Source of the DNA: Acetatifactor muris
GTDB taxonomy: Bacteria > Bacillota > Clostridia > Lachnospirales > Lachnospiraceae
DNA length: 64,000 nucleotides
Assembly: GCF_024623325.1 (NCBI RefSeq)
Contig: NZ_JANJZD010000010.1
Location: forward strand, 62,001-126,000
Reading direction: 5' to 3'
Below, piece after piece: positions 6,642-15,901 of the stretch. Below the pieces are notes generated by a model. The model made no database searches. It saw nothing but the letters and a program-made list of their open reading frames with translations, and was not told the DNA's origin. Both the position numbers and the translations under genes were made by a program. Within the stretch, counting starts at the first letter, position 1. The number at the start of each line of letters is the position of its first letter.

Positions 6642-7970
6642 TTATTTTCCACAAACGCCGGTACCGCATCTCCGCGATGTTGCCGCCGTGATGTAGACAG
6701 ATGGTTTTTCTCCGGAGACTCCTGCCGATATGGAAAGGACTGTCTCCTCTTTAGCTCCGCATTTTTTAGCGTCTGCCGCTGCGATAGACACTGACGGACT
6801 GCTGGATATTCCGGAAGAAATAACCAGCATTTCCTCTCCGCCGGTACCGCACTTTTTGGCATCCGCCGCCGCGATCCGGACAGACGGCTCTTTGCTGGAG
6901 ACGCCTGCCGATACGATTAGCGATTTCCCCGGCTTCTGCCCTCCGGTTATCATGGTACCGGAGAGCGGCACGTCATCGGCCACATTGCTGATGGTTTTCC
7001 CGGCCTCAATGCAGCTGCCTATCATAACGCTTTCTGTTGATTGCCCTGGCACTGTGCCGGACAATGGAACGAAAGCGGATGCACTCGTCACGTTTCCGCC
7101 GACTACTGCATCCGCTCCTATGAATACTCCATTTACCGCCTGGTGCGGATGCGTCCCACAGACAATCTGGCCTGCCAGGATGACGTTCTGCACCTCATAC
7201 GATGAATTGATTTCTATTTGCACATCCTCTGTAATTACCTCGCCTATGGTGGAATCGTACAGCTTTCCTCCCACCCGGATTGTGCCGGTCTTTTTTAGCT
7301 CAAATACACGCTGAATCTCTTTTATACCTATCTCTGTCTGGAGCAGATAAATCCTCCCCAGGGAACCCCGGCGCGGATGCGTTCCGCATACCAGCTGGTT
7401 TGTGAGAGGCACATTGTAGACGCTGTATATCCATCTCACAAGCGTCTCCACCACTACCTTGATGCGGTACTCAAATTCTATCCGTACACCAGCGGCTTTT
7501 ACCATCGGAACCTCTCCCAGCGTCACTACCTCCCCTCCAGGCTTTAGGAATGGCATGGTGAGGATGATTGTTGCCGGCATATCCGGGTCTTCAATGTAGT
7601 AGATAGGGGAAACATCCCAGAGGAGCGCAAGCCCATCCATAAGGTCATAGTAGGTACATTCATTGGTATTTACCAGGAGCTTATACCTCAAAAACTGCCG
7701 GTACCTTTCATCCGAAATGACTGGCTCCTCTACATTAAGGCCAGCCAGCTCTCCTGCCTCCTTCCTGGTAAGTGGGATGATGGTTCCGACATAATCCAGA
7801 TTCTGCCCCATAGCAGTATCGAGGTCGGTCTTGCTGTTCAGCTCGTCAAATACCGTGTCAAGCTCCTGCATCTGCCTGGCAAATGCTTTTATGAGGACTT
7901 CTATATTCTTTTTTCCCAGGAACTGCATAGGCAGGTCCCGCAGCCAGTCTTTCAGTATATCCGTTGTCAC
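6642..7970 (-). CDS. Baseplate gpI-like tail protein (DUF2612-like) with C-terminal repeats
   Basis: This 442-residue protein starts MTTDILKDWLRDLPMQFLGK. Residues about 40-190 carry features of the gpI/DUF2612 tail family (LDYVGTIIPLTRKEAG, then YRQFLRYKLLVNTNECTYYDLMDGL). The C-terminal third contains near-repeats: VCGTHPRRGSLGRIY and VCGTHPHQAVNGVF, then three units of the form ISAGVSxxxPSVxIAAADAKKCG at about residues 345-442. Such repeats fit an extended fibre-binding tail. It overlaps the J gene by four bases. gpI joins baseplate wedges to tail fibres, and the DGR target lies downstream. Confidence 0.75.
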   Translation of the reverse strand: MTTDILKDWLRDLPMQFLGKKNIEVLIKAFARQMQELDTVFDELNSKTDLDTAMGQNLDYVGTIIPLTRKEAGELAGLNVEEPVISDERYRQFLRYKLLVNTNECTYYDLMDGLALLWDVSPIYYIEDPDMPATIILTMPFLKPGGEVVTLGEVPMVKAAGVRIEFEYRIKVVVETLVRWIYSVYNVPLTNQLVCGTHPRRGSLGRIYLLQTEIGIKEIQRVFELKKTGTIRVGGKLYDSTIGEVITEDVQIEINSSYEVQNVILAGQIVCGTHPHQAVNGVFIGADAVVGGNVTSASAFVPLSGTVPGQSTESVMIGSCIEAGKTISNVADDVPLSGTMITGGQKPGKSLIVSAGVSSKEPSVRIAAADAKKCGTGGEEMLVISSGISSSPSVSIAAADAKKCGAKEETVLSISAGVSGEKPSVYITAATSRRCGTGVCGK

Positions 7971-9415
7971 TTGCGGACCACCTCGATTCTGTTCTCGTCA
8001 ATGAGAACTTTCTGCCTGGATGTAGCCATAATGTTCTCGTCCCTCTGATAGTCCCCATCACCAGGAATAACCGTACTGTCCGTGGTGTATGCAGTATAGA
8101 TGATGATTTTTGTAAGGCCGGCCACCCGGTCATAAATGCCCTCATTCAGCAGCTGCGTAAGGAGGCTTGTGCCTGCTGTCATCTGGGCGCCATCCTCCAT
8201 GAGGGACTGCTTCGTAAGTGAAGAATAATTGACCGGGATTTTCGCTTCATCACCCTCCAGCTGCACTTTCAGCCAGGCGTACAGATACTCCGGACGGTTG
8301 AACCGGACCGGGATTGTGTCTCCGTATTCCCCGGGTACGTTCACCACTACGCTGCCGTGGGTCTGGATGCCGCCTGCTTTCCTCCGGAAGATCGCCTTTG
8401 CAATCGCCGTGTTATCACCGCCCTCTACGATGATTTCTATGCTATGCGGCGGCAGGCCCCTCTCGTCTGTCACGTCCATGTCGTTCTCGTACCCGGATGC
8501 GGATTCCACATCCTCCACATTGTTCAGAAGCTCCGCGATGATGCTCTCTATCATGGTGTTTGACCGGAGAGCCGACTTCGCTATGTAGGACTGCCGCAAT
8601 TCAATATCCGTCTCCCTCTTTCGCCCATAGGTAGGCTCCAGAAGGTTTGTCACCGCCGTAAAGCCGGTGATGTTGTTTACCATCCTGGTAACGATGTTAT
8701 AAGGCAGGGTGATTTTCCCATAGTCATTTGTGAGGAAATTTGCCAGGGATGTCACGCTGGAAGTAGTGAGATTATCCGTGAGTGTCAGCACATTCTCCCT
8801 GGTCTTTGTCTTATCATTGATGATAAGAACATCGTCCTCCACTTTAACCTCGTAACCTTCATCCTTTATGGCGGCTGCAAGTCCGGCCAGGATTGCTGAA
8901 GATTTTCCGCCTTGCGGATTGGAATAGCTGTACTGATTGCCGTTGATGGAAACGGTATACACTCCGGTATCTTCGGATGCCACAATGACAGAAACCTTAT
9001 TGAACCGCTCCCTGGCAATCTGAAATTCCTCCGCTGAAAAAAGCCGGATTTCCGGAGTTGTGTTAGTTGCCACAACAGCATTTTCACGAACATACGTCCC
9101 ATCATCACCGGTACAGTGGAGGATGTAGCTGGTTCTCTTGTCTCCGGCCCTCTTGATGCCGCCATACTGTACAGCATGATCCAGGTTCAGCTCCGTAGCC
9201 GTTGCCGGGTACTTCGCATAATAGCTGTCCTGCGCTGTCTCCCATAGGTTCGCTATCTGGTTCCCAAAAGTCGTTATGAGCGTATTGAGGAAAGAAGTGC
9301 CTGCAAGCCTTGTATCTACCTTCCATCCGTCCGTCAAATCCGTATGGATTTCTTCCAGGATGGTATCCAGCCTTTTCAGCACAAATCCTTTGTCTGTTAT
9401 TCCGTAATCTGGCAA
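7967..9415 (-). CDS. Baseplate J-like protein
   Basis: This 482-residue protein begins MPDYGITDKGFVLKRLDTIL. It contains the Baseplate_J core in the middle and C-terminal parts (TYGRKRETDIELRQSYIAKSA and VVNVPGEYGDTIPVRF) and a GDDGTYVRENAVVAT insertion near residue 110. J-type proteins build the baseplate wedge ring with gpW/gp25-like and gpI-like partners. Those two genes flank it here, with short overlaps at both ends, as in P2 and related phages. Assignment is confident from motif style and synteny. Confidence 0.87.
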   Translation of the reverse strand: MPDYGITDKGFVLKRLDTILEEIHTDLTDGWKVDTRLAGTSFLNTLITTFGNQIANLWETAQDSYYAKYPATATELNLDHAVQYGGIKRAGDKRTSYILHCTGDDGTYVRENAVVATNTTPEIRLFSAEEFQIARERFNKVSVIVASEDTGVYTVSINGNQYSYSNPQGGKSSAILAGLAAAIKDEGYEVKVEDDVLIINDKTKTRENVLTLTDNLTTSSVTSLANFLTNDYGKITLPYNIVTRMVNNITGFTAVTNLLEPTYGRKRETDIELRQSYIAKSALRSNTMIESIIAELLNNVEDVESASGYENDMDVTDERGLPPHSIEIIVEGGDNTAIAKAIFRRKAGGIQTHGSVVVNVPGEYGDTIPVRFNRPEYLYAWLKVQLEGDEAKIPVNYSSLTKQSLMEDGAQMTAGTSLLTQLLNEGIYDRVAGLTKIIIYTAYTTDSTVIPGDGDYQRDENIMATSRQKVLIDENRIEVVRK

Positions 9416-9759
9416 TTTATATCCACCTCCTCCTTTATGGTCTCATAGTCCGTACTGGCTACAAACCGTATTTTCGCTTTTCTGGTGGCTGCATCGAATG
9501 TGACAGACACCTCCCCCACATCCGTTACCTCGTCAACCTCAAAAATCTTCTCACGGACGACTCCCTCAAAATAATCGGTGTCCGGGTTCTTTACCAGCAG
9601 GCTCTCCGTGTAGGGAAGCCCTTCGTCACGGTTCCACCTCCATTCAGCCTCGAACCATTTCAGCCGAATCTTGATTTTCTGTGCTACAGAATCAGAGAGC
9701 GTTATATCGCCATTTCCGCCAACGAATAAATCCCCGGACCGGTCAAGTAATATATCCAT
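9397..9759 (-). CDS. Baseplate wedge gp25/gpW-like protein (DUF2634-like)
   Basis: This 120-residue protein, MDILLDRSGDLFVGGNGDITL then VAQKIKIRLKWFEAEWRWN, matches the size and fold pattern of gp25-like wedge proteins: an N-terminal strand-rich part, then a long helix, then REKIFEVDEVTDVGEV. It sits directly upstream of the J-like gene and overlaps it by 19 bases. It would connect sheath and baseplate wedges. Confidence 0.78.
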   Translation of the reverse strand: MDILLDRSGDLFVGGNGDITLSDSVAQKIKIRLKWFEAEWRWNRDEGLPYTESLLVKNPDTDYFEGVVREKIFEVDEVTDVGEVSVTFDAATRKAKIRFVASTDYETIKEEVDINCQITE

Positions 9760-9770
9760 ACAGCATCTCC

Positions 9771-10346
9771 TTATCCTGTCTCAATGACCTGCTTGCAGGT
9801 TATCTTCCCATCAACCTCCATGTCTCCTTTTGCCTTGATGCCCTTCCCGGTGATTTTCAATTCTGTTTCCCCGGATGCAATCTCAACGCCTGCATCATAC
9901 ACCATCAGCTCCGTTTCCCCGGCCTGGATGACTACCGCATCTTTGCTGCAGGCTTTTTCCACGATGGCACCGCCTCCGTTCAGAAGGCCCGGTATCACCA
10001 TCGCACTTGTGAGGTCAAACCGCAGGGAGCTTTCCGATTCTGCGCCGCTCCTCCAGGCATCCAGTTCCACTTCGGAGATGATGATTAGGCAGTCATCCTT
10101 CGGCTTGACCGGAAAAGCTATCCCTATCCCTGCCGACTGGCAGAATGGGAAAGCCACAGGCGCGTCCGTGATGGGTGGATATGCCAGCTCCACTCCGTCC
10201 GATGTGACAAACTTCCCGGACGGCTTTACTACCGCTGTCCCTGCCCCAGGATTGAACGACACGATTTCTCCAGGGAGCGCGGTGTGTATCTGGTTTACTG
10301 CCGCCCTGGCCGTATCCTCCACTTGCTGGGAAAACTCTTGTAACAT
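9771..10346 (-). CDS. Baseplate spike/puncturing protein (Gp138 N-terminal OB-like)
   Basis: This 191-residue protein has an N-terminal helical segment then an OB-like domain: LPGEIVSFNPGAGTAVVKPSG followed by LAYPPITDAPVAFPF and GIGIAFPVKPKDDCLIIISE. This is the pattern of Gp138_N-type spikes. The C terminus has short strand repeats (ETELMVYDAGVEIASGETELKITGKGIKAKGDMEVDGKITCK) like a beta-helical needle tip. The ATG at 10346 is preferred over a start 27 bases upstream because AGGAGGTGTTTATAT precedes it. It is likely the membrane-piercing tip on the hub. Confidence 0.75.
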   Translation of the reverse strand: MLQEFSQQVEDTARAAVNQIHTALPGEIVSFNPGAGTAVVKPSGKFVTSDGVELAYPPITDAPVAFPFCQSAGIGIAFPVKPKDDCLIIISEVELDAWRSGAESESSLRFDLTSAMVIPGLLNGGGAIVEKACSKDAVVIQAGETELMVYDAGVEIASGETELKITGKGIKAKGDMEVDGKITCKQVIETG

Positions 10347-10359
10347 ATATAAACACCTC

Positions 10360-11502
10360 CTATGCTTTGGCAAGGTCAGCAGCTTTCACCGCCGCAGTGA
10401 CCGTACTTCCGATTCCGATAACTACCCTATCGCCTTTTACCTGGATGACATCGTAAACAGAATAATAGCAGACGAATGTCCCTCCGGAATATTGATATCC
10501 TTTGGTCTTATTCCCCTGCTGAATAGTCCGTATCACTTTAACCTTATCACCTTTTTTAAGCGCTCCGGAAGAATCGCCTCCGGAGCCAGAACCGGAGTCT
10601 CCGCCGGAAGTGACTGCTTTCTTGTCAAGTTTCGGCTGCGCCCTGATTACTAACAGCTGGGCTGTGCAGAGCCAGTCACCTTCCATGTTGTCACCGTCTA
10701 TGGTTACTTTGTGTACCAGGAAGAATCCGCTTATCTCGTCACTCTGGAGCTTCACGATGTCATTCACTCCGATTGCCCCATTGAGTAGGTACTGCACTTC
10801 CCACCCGGTCTGTGATTCGTTGTTGTCTCCGCCGGAGGAAATCGTGATCCGCTTCGGCCGGCCGATAAGGCCGGAACTGCTGTCCAGAAGATAGCCCCTG
10901 GTATTTACTGCGCGGCCGGGCCATGTAATCTGTATAACCTGGTTCTGGATTGTCCATCTGTGGCCGCAGCATCCAGCTATCTTTTGCAGGGCGTTCTTCG
11001 CTTTTCCTACATAGCTGAATCCGTTGGGCAGCGTCTTATAGGATAAATCCTTTGCAAATACGATGGAACATCCCATCTGCCCTGCGATGTACTTATAGAC
11101 ATCCTGGCAGTTTACGGAACCATTGAGGGAAACGGTTATATTCGTATCCCTCAATTCCACCCTGCCGTCCATGACCTCTATTTCCGTCAGCCGGTCCGCA
11201 TTGTCCGGGATTGTGGTAACGCTTGTGATGTTCCCCACCAGGATAAGCGCCATTGAATCCTCATACCCTGCTTTCAGCTCCAGGGCGCAGTCTTTCGTGT
11301 CCAGGATTTTTAGATTCTTGTCGGAGAGGTTCCATACCTGGACTTTCGCCGTATTTGGCGATTCGGCGTTTGACTTCTCCACACTGAAAGAAACATGCAG
11401 GGCATCCTCCCTGGCACTGTGGATATTGCCTATTTCAAAACCTCTCCCTCCCATCTTTCCGCACCGCATGATATAGCGGCGCATAAAGTTCTCATTTGCC
11501 AT
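10360..11502 (-). CDS. Baseplate hub protein, gpD/XkdQ-like
   Basis: This 380-residue protein has the late-control-D/hub arrangement (early VSFSVEKSNAESPNTAKVQV, then strands around VEVMDGRVELRD and a C-terminal hub lobe). A Ser/Gly linker at about residues 296-315 is followed by a compact SH3-like basic domain (KKGDKVKVIRTIQQG to the end). The hub caps the tail tube and carries the spike encoded next. The appended C-terminal domain may bind the cell wall; that is inference. Upstream it overlaps the baseplate plug gene by one base. Confidence 0.75.
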   Translation of the reverse strand: MANENFMRRYIMRCGKMGGRGFEIGNIHSAREDALHVSFSVEKSNAESPNTAKVQVWNLSDKNLKILDTKDCALELKAGYEDSMALILVGNITSVTTIPDNADRLTEIEVMDGRVELRDTNITVSLNGSVNCQDVYKYIAGQMGCSIVFAKDLSYKTLPNGFSYVGKAKNALQKIAGCCGHRWTIQNQVIQITWPGRAVNTRGYLLDSSSGLIGRPKRITISSGGDNNESQTGWEVQYLLNGAIGVNDIVKLQSDEISGFFLVHKVTIDGDNMEGDWLCTAQLLVIRAQPKLDKKAVTSGGDSGSGSGGDSSGALKKGDKVKVIRTIQQGNKTKGYQYSGGTFVCYYSVYDVIQVKGDRVVIGIGSTVTAAVKAADLAKA

Positions 11503-11822
11503 TATTCGTCCTCCAATTCCACGTTTGGTATGTAGATGAACTCCGCCGTCCTTTCATTGAACGCCTGCCTCCCTACCTTCTCCTTCGTGGACACGCACCC
11601 GAAAATCCCGTCCGGGATGGCGCGGTCGGAGTAGAAAAAGAAGATAGGGAAGTTAGGCACAATCCGCGTCATGGCGATGATCGGGTTTTCGTCCTCGTCA
11701 TAAAGGCCGAAGCTCCAATAATCATACTTCTCGTTATAGGTGAACCGGAGTATATATTCAGTGCCGTCTATGGACAGATTTGATACGCTATCATTCATGT
11801 CCGGAACCTTGATATACAACAT
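11502..11822 (-). CDS. Baseplate plug-like protein (DUF6983-like)
   Basis: The 106-residue product is beta-rich: DGTEYILRFTYNEKYDYWSFGLYDEDENPI. This sequence style is typical of the small baseplate plug proteins next to the hub gene in Clostridial and Bacillus myophages and tailocins. Position between a Dit-like N-terminal protein and the hub supports it. It probably closes the tube end before contraction. Confidence 0.65.
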   Translation of the reverse strand: MLYIKVPDMNDSVSNLSIDGTEYILRFTYNEKYDYWSFGLYDEDENPIIAMTRIVPNFPIFFFYSDRAIPDGIFGCVSTKEKVGRQAFNERTAEFIYIPNVELEDE

Positions 11823-11833
11823 TTCCTGCCTCC

Positions 11834-12493
11834 TTAGATGAATCCTAACCCACTTGCCACTCCATAAAGGATTGACTGGTTTTTCTTTGCACTGGAGCCT
11901 CCGGAACCGCCAGAGCTGCCAGAACCCCCGGAACCGCCCCCAGAGCTGCTGGAGGAGCCAGAGGAGCCGCCGGTACTTCCGCTGGCCGTCCCTGCGCTGC
12001 TTGATGTCGTGGATGTTGATGCGGTACCGGCGTTTGCCATCGTTTCCCCAGCTTTAAGAATATAGCTGGGGATGCTGGCGGTCTTTCGGCTCGTCACCCT
12101 TACTTTCTGCGCCGTGATGGAGATTTCCCTGGCATACCCTATCTCCTTTGAGTGCTTGATGGATATGCTGGTGATCCCCATGTTCTTATATACCGTATCT
12201 GTAGTTACAATTTTCACCAGCTGCTTTGAAAGCCACAGGTTCTCTATCCGGTTGCAGATATTGTTTACCCTGCTGTTGGAAGTGCCATGTCTGTACAGCC
12301 ATGTTACCGGCGTGTTGGTGACATACAGCGTCATGCTGATGCTGATAGGCTCCAGGATGATTGTATCTGATACCGGGAACCCCTCCTCCACCGGATAGAC
12401 CGGGATAGTGGCAGACAAGGTTTTCTGTTCATCTATCAGAGCATCAAACTCAATGCCTGCCACCGATACCGGCTTTAGATTGCTTCTTGCCAT
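11834..12493 (-). CDS. Dit-like N-terminal baseplate protein with Ser/Gly-rich tail
   Basis: Residues 1 to about 150 form a strand-rich domain (VSVAGIEFDALIDEQKTLSATIPVYPVEEGFPVSDTI, then ISMTLYVTNTPVTWLY) like the Dit-like baseplate family. Residues about 158-205 are almost pure Ser, Gly and Thr, then a short hydrophobic end LYGVASGLGFI. The flexible tail may thread along the hub. It starts 7 bases after the tape-measure stop. Confidence 0.65.
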   Translation of the reverse strand: MARSNLKPVSVAGIEFDALIDEQKTLSATIPVYPVEEGFPVSDTIILEPISISMTLYVTNTPVTWLYRHGTSNSRVNNICNRIENLWLSKQLVKIVTTDTVYKNMGITSISIKHSKEIGYAREISITAQKVRVTSRKTASIPSYILKAGETMANAGTASTSTTSSSAGTASGSTGGSSGSSSSSGGGSGGSGSSGGSGGSSAKKNQSILYGVASGLGFI

Positions 12494-12499
12494 GTCTGC

Positions 12500-15184
12500 C
12501 TACCCCCTTGCGTATGCTAATCCTCTTGCCATGTATGCGGTCGCGTCACTGGCAGATTTATTCATCGCCTTAGAGACGTTTTTCTGCACTTCTGGCGTTC
12601 CTCCGGTGTAGCTGTTCGCTATGTTCACATTCTGTGTCACACTGGAGGATGAATTGTTGTTTACAGTTGATGCGGTCGCGGTAGATACGTCTGCCGTTGC
12701 CGCCCTTGTGAGGGAAGAAATACCCTCTGCAAGCCCTCTGACCTTATCCAGAACCGTCTCCTCGTTGGAAGAGATGCCCTCTGCCAGTCCGCTCATAAAG
12801 TCTGGCATCCAGCTCTCATAGTCTGTCAGCGGCCCTTCGTCCGGTACAGAGAAGTGTAGGAATGACCTAATCTTGTCTCCGATTCCTTTTACCGCATCGA
12901 CAATCCCTTGTACTCCGGACATGATGCCGTCTTTCAGCCCGCCGATGAAATCCTTGCCCCACTGGATGGCCTGGCCCGGTAGGCCTTTGATGAAATCCAC
13001 CGCCGAGTTGATGCCGTTTACAATGGTGTCCTTGATGTTCCCTATCGTTGATGTAATGCCGGATAGGATATTCGAAAATATCCCGCTCACCGTGGATGCT
13101 ATAGTGTTGAAAATGTTGCTGAAAAAGTCTCGTATAGCCCCTAGCACCGATTGTATGACTGAATAGGCATTATTTATCGCGTTGGAGATTGTTCCGGTAA
13201 TAGCGCTCCAAATTCCGCTTAAGAATGAGCATATGCCGTTCCAGATGCCTTGGAAGAAACTGCTTATGGCTCCCCAGACAGTTTCCCATATTGCCTTGAT
13301 TGCACCGAGGGCCATATCGAACAACAGTTTGATTGTCTCCCATACCGCCGTGATAAAACTAACGATTGCATCCCATATCCCGGTAAATATCTGCTTGATG
13401 GCGTCCCATGCACCCTGCCAATCTCCAGTGAATACCGATGAAATGAAATTCGCCACTCCCTTGACGATTTCTAGGAAACCATTCAGAACCCCGCCGATGG
13501 AATCCCACAGCACCTTGAACCATGACAGAATCTCCGAACCCCAGTTGTTCCAGAATGTCTGTATCCATCCGAACACCGTTTCAATCACCGCCGCAATGGC
13601 GTTGAAAATAGCGCTGCCGACTTCATATAGCGCATCCCAGACAGCTGATAACGCCTCCAGGATTGCTCCCCATACCTCCAGCAATTTGTCCTTCGTGCTT
13701 TGTGTACTTCCGTCTATGTTGTCCTCTGTAGAACCGAACAGAGTAGCGGCCAGCTGCGAGATGAACGTCCACACCCCTTGCAGGAATGTTTTGATTATCC
13801 CCCAGGCCCTTTCAAAATTCTGCCGGATGCTCTCTGAATGCCGCTCAAAAAATCCCTTTACGGTATCCACCCACATCCCTGCCGCCTGCTTTATGAAATC
13901 CCACACGTTCAGTAGGAACTCTTTTATCTTTGTCCATGCCGCCAGGATTTTCTCCCTGGCATTGTCCGCGCCGATACCAGCCTTGTCAAACAGCGTCCCG
14001 ATGACTGAATCGTTACCCTGCATGAAATTGATGAAATCCTCAATAATCAATGCCAGTATCACGATGACCGCTATAATCGCCATAACCTTTAGGTTCGCCA
14101 GGCTGAAAGCCTTTGCCACCTTGCTGATGATGCCTGCAAGTCCTCCGGCGGCCTTTATAAAGCTCATTATCTTTGAAACCGCAAGTACGGCCATGAAAGC
14201 GCCTGCAGCAATCGCCGCTATTTTCAGCACGTTCTCTATGCCGCCAAACTTTGCGACTATGTTCTTTACCAGGTCTATGCCCTTCGATACTCCCCTGGAT
14301 AGCGTCTGCGCCATCCGGTCTATTGCAGGCTGGAGCCTTTTCACAAGCGCATGGAGCCGGTCAAACGCCCTGGTGAGGAACCCGGTCTCGCTTGTCATGT
14401 TCTGGAGCCATTTTGTTGCGCCCTGCACCATCATGCTTAGGAGCTTCAAGACCTGCACTGCCGGTTTGAGGAACACGTTTCCGGCGGCTGCTTTTAAGTC
14501 ATTGACAGACTGCTTCAAGTTTCCCAGCTGGTTAGACCAGGTATCGGATTCCCTTGCTGCCTGCCCCAGCGCTCCGGAGGCTTTGTTTGCATCCTCGACC
14601 ATTGACAATAGCGTGAACTGCTTTTCTGCCTCGCTCAAATCCTTGAACGATTTCCCATACAGATTGTTTGCCGCCGTGTTCCTGGTGGTTTCCGTACACG
14701 AAAGCCCCAGGGCGGCATCGTTCTCAAAATTTCCCTTCAAGAACGATTGCAGGGAATTTGTCACATCCTCGATGGAGCGGTCATAGAAAGCCGCGGAATC
14801 TGCCACGGCTATCATTGATCTGTTCGCTATGTCGAGCGCGTCTGCCTGCTCCACACCTGCCGTCTTGGAAAAGGCAGCTATCTGTGTGAAGCTGCCTTTC
14901 ATGCGGTTCACCAGGACGCCGGTATCCGCCTCTATTGCCTCCAGCTTGCTTGCCGCTTCATCTTCCATCTCGCCAAACACCTGGGAGAACTGTGATTTCA
15001 GCGCCTCCGCTTCTGCTGCGGTTTCTGCTAAATTACTGAGACCAGCTATGGAAAATCCTATGCCGATTACACCGAGAAGTTTTGTAGCGAGATTCTTCAA
15101 CCCTTTGATGGAGTTTTCCGCCTTTTTCTCGCTCTGTGAATCCACCTCAAACCCGAATGCCACAGCTATGTCTCGTATAGTCAA
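12500..15184 (-). CDS. Tail tape measure protein
   Basis: At 894 residues it is the longest phage gene and lies just after the frameshifted chaperone pair, which identifies it as the tape measure. The N-terminal 130 residues are helical (IKGLKNLATKLLGVIGIGFSIAGLSNL). A hydrophobic section follows at about 325-385. The centre (about 515-720) has a regular tryptophan spacing in repeats such as IWDAIVSFITAVWETIKLLF, typical of tape measures. The C terminus has Ser/Thr-rich VSTATASTVNNNSSSS. Its length sets tail length, and it is ejected into the host envelope. Confidence 0.93.
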   Translation of the reverse strand: MTIRDIAVAFGFEVDSQSEKKAENSIKGLKNLATKLLGVIGIGFSIAGLSNLAETAAEAEALKSQFSQVFGEMEDEAASKLEAIEADTGVLVNRMKGSFTQIAAFSKTAGVEQADALDIANRSMIAVADSAAFYDRSIEDVTNSLQSFLKGNFENDAALGLSCTETTRNTAANNLYGKSFKDLSEAEKQFTLLSMVEDANKASGALGQAARESDTWSNQLGNLKQSVNDLKAAAGNVFLKPAVQVLKLLSMMVQGATKWLQNMTSETGFLTRAFDRLHALVKRLQPAIDRMAQTLSRGVSKGIDLVKNIVAKFGGIENVLKIAAIAAGAFMAVLAVSKIMSFIKAAGGLAGIISKVAKAFSLANLKVMAIIAVIVILALIIEDFINFMQGNDSVIGTLFDKAGIGADNAREKILAAWTKIKEFLLNVWDFIKQAAGMWVDTVKGFFERHSESIRQNFERAWGIIKTFLQGVWTFISQLAATLFGSTEDNIDGSTQSTKDKLLEVWGAILEALSAVWDALYEVGSAIFNAIAAVIETVFGWIQTFWNNWGSEILSWFKVLWDSIGGVLNGFLEIVKGVANFISSVFTGDWQGAWDAIKQIFTGIWDAIVSFITAVWETIKLLFDMALGAIKAIWETVWGAISSFFQGIWNGICSFLSGIWSAITGTISNAINNAYSVIQSVLGAIRDFFSNIFNTIASTVSGIFSNILSGITSTIGNIKDTIVNGINSAVDFIKGLPGQAIQWGKDFIGGLKDGIMSGVQGIVDAVKGIGDKIRSFLHFSVPDEGPLTDYESWMPDFMSGLAEGISSNEETVLDKVRGLAEGISSLTRAATADVSTATASTVNNNSSSSVTQNVNIANSYTGGTPEVQKNVSKAMNKSASDATAYMARGLAYARG

Positions 15185-15186
15185 GT

Positions 15187-15881
15187 TTACTTATTCCTCC
15201 TTTCCAGCTCGTCAGCCCGCCCCTTTTCCACATCACGCTCCATGAGGTAGAGCGCGTACAGCTTCAGCGCCTCGTCCAGGGTATAATATTCCTTAAGCTC
15301 CTGCATGGACGCGATGCCTGCCTTTATCAGGATGTAGCAGCGTAATTCCAACTCGCTAAATTGTCCATAATCAAACTTGCCGTATTTCAGATAACCTTGC
15401 GCGGCTTCTTCGGAATCGCCAATCCTGCTTTCCCAGATAGGCCGGCGATTTTCTTGAAAAAACCGTTGAAATTCAGTTTGATTACATGGAAACAAAGGAT
15501 GAACATATCCTGGACTTCCCCGCAGAAAATCTCATTTGCAATGTCCATGTCCAGACGCTCCGGCTTAAACTCACCCTCCTCGTCCGGCAGCTCCACAACG
15601 ATATGCCCTCCCAGGAGTAATTTCTGCATGAGCTTTTCCATCTTGTCACCGGAGATATTGGTGCAGTTGGACAGCGCCTCCGCCGCCTGCGCCGCATCAA
15701 CGTCCATGAGGCTCCCTTCTTTCTGATCTGATACCAGGGGTGCTAATGCTCCCAAAAGGGGAGCCAGCACGGATGCCAGCTCCCCGGTAAGGTTCGCTGC
15801 CTTAAAAGCAGCAAAAGGTTTGATATAAAAATTGTAACCGCCGACCGTCTCCTTTGTCGGCTCCATCTGTTTGAGTGCCAT
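15187..15881 (-). CDS. Tail assembly chaperone, -1 frameshift product (gpGT-like)
   Basis: The short chaperone frame (15881-15387) and an overlapping -1 frame (open 15495-15187) share the slippery heptamer TTTTTTC at 15462-15456. Slipping there joins FNGF to FQENRRPIWES and continues to MERDVEKGRADELERRNK just 3 bases before the tape-measure ATG. This reproduces the G/GT arrangement of lambda and the equivalent pair in many myophages. The long form recruits tube subunits to the tape measure. The extension has no start with a good ribosome site of its own, which favours frameshifting. Confidence 0.85.
15387..15881 (-). CDS. Tail assembly chaperone, short form (gpG-like)
   Basis: This 164-residue protein begins MALKQMEPTKETVGGYNFYIKPF behind GGAGGATAAACAC. 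It has the size and location of the short tail assembly chaperone: after the tube protein and before the tape measure. Translation that does not slip at 15462 ends at 15387 with GLAIPKKPRKVI. It coats the tape measure during tail assembly and is absent from the virion. Confidence 0.85.
   Translation of the reverse strand: MALKQMEPTKETVGGYNFYIKPFAAFKAANLTGELASVLAPLLGALAPLVSDQKEGSLMDVDAAQAAEALSNCTNISGDKMEKLMQKLLLGGHIVVELPDEEGEFKPERLDMDIANEIFCGEVQDMFILCFHVIKLNFNGFFKKIAGLSGKAGLAIPKKPRKVI
15456..15462 (-). other. Programmed -1 ribosomal slippery site TTTTTTC
   Basis: In the zero frame the codons read GGT TTT TTC. The heptamer T TTT TTC permits both tRNAs to slip back one base, after which translation reads CAA GAA AAT in the -1 frame that stays open to 15187. 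Heptamers of the form X XXY YYZ are established -1 sites. Confidence 0.82.
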
Positions 15882-15901
15882 GTGTTTATCCTCCTATACT
15901 C

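Noticed and set aside
13182..14786. 534-residue plus-strand open frame opposite the tape measure
   Set aside because: Shadow of the long tape-measure gene; composition is not protein-like.
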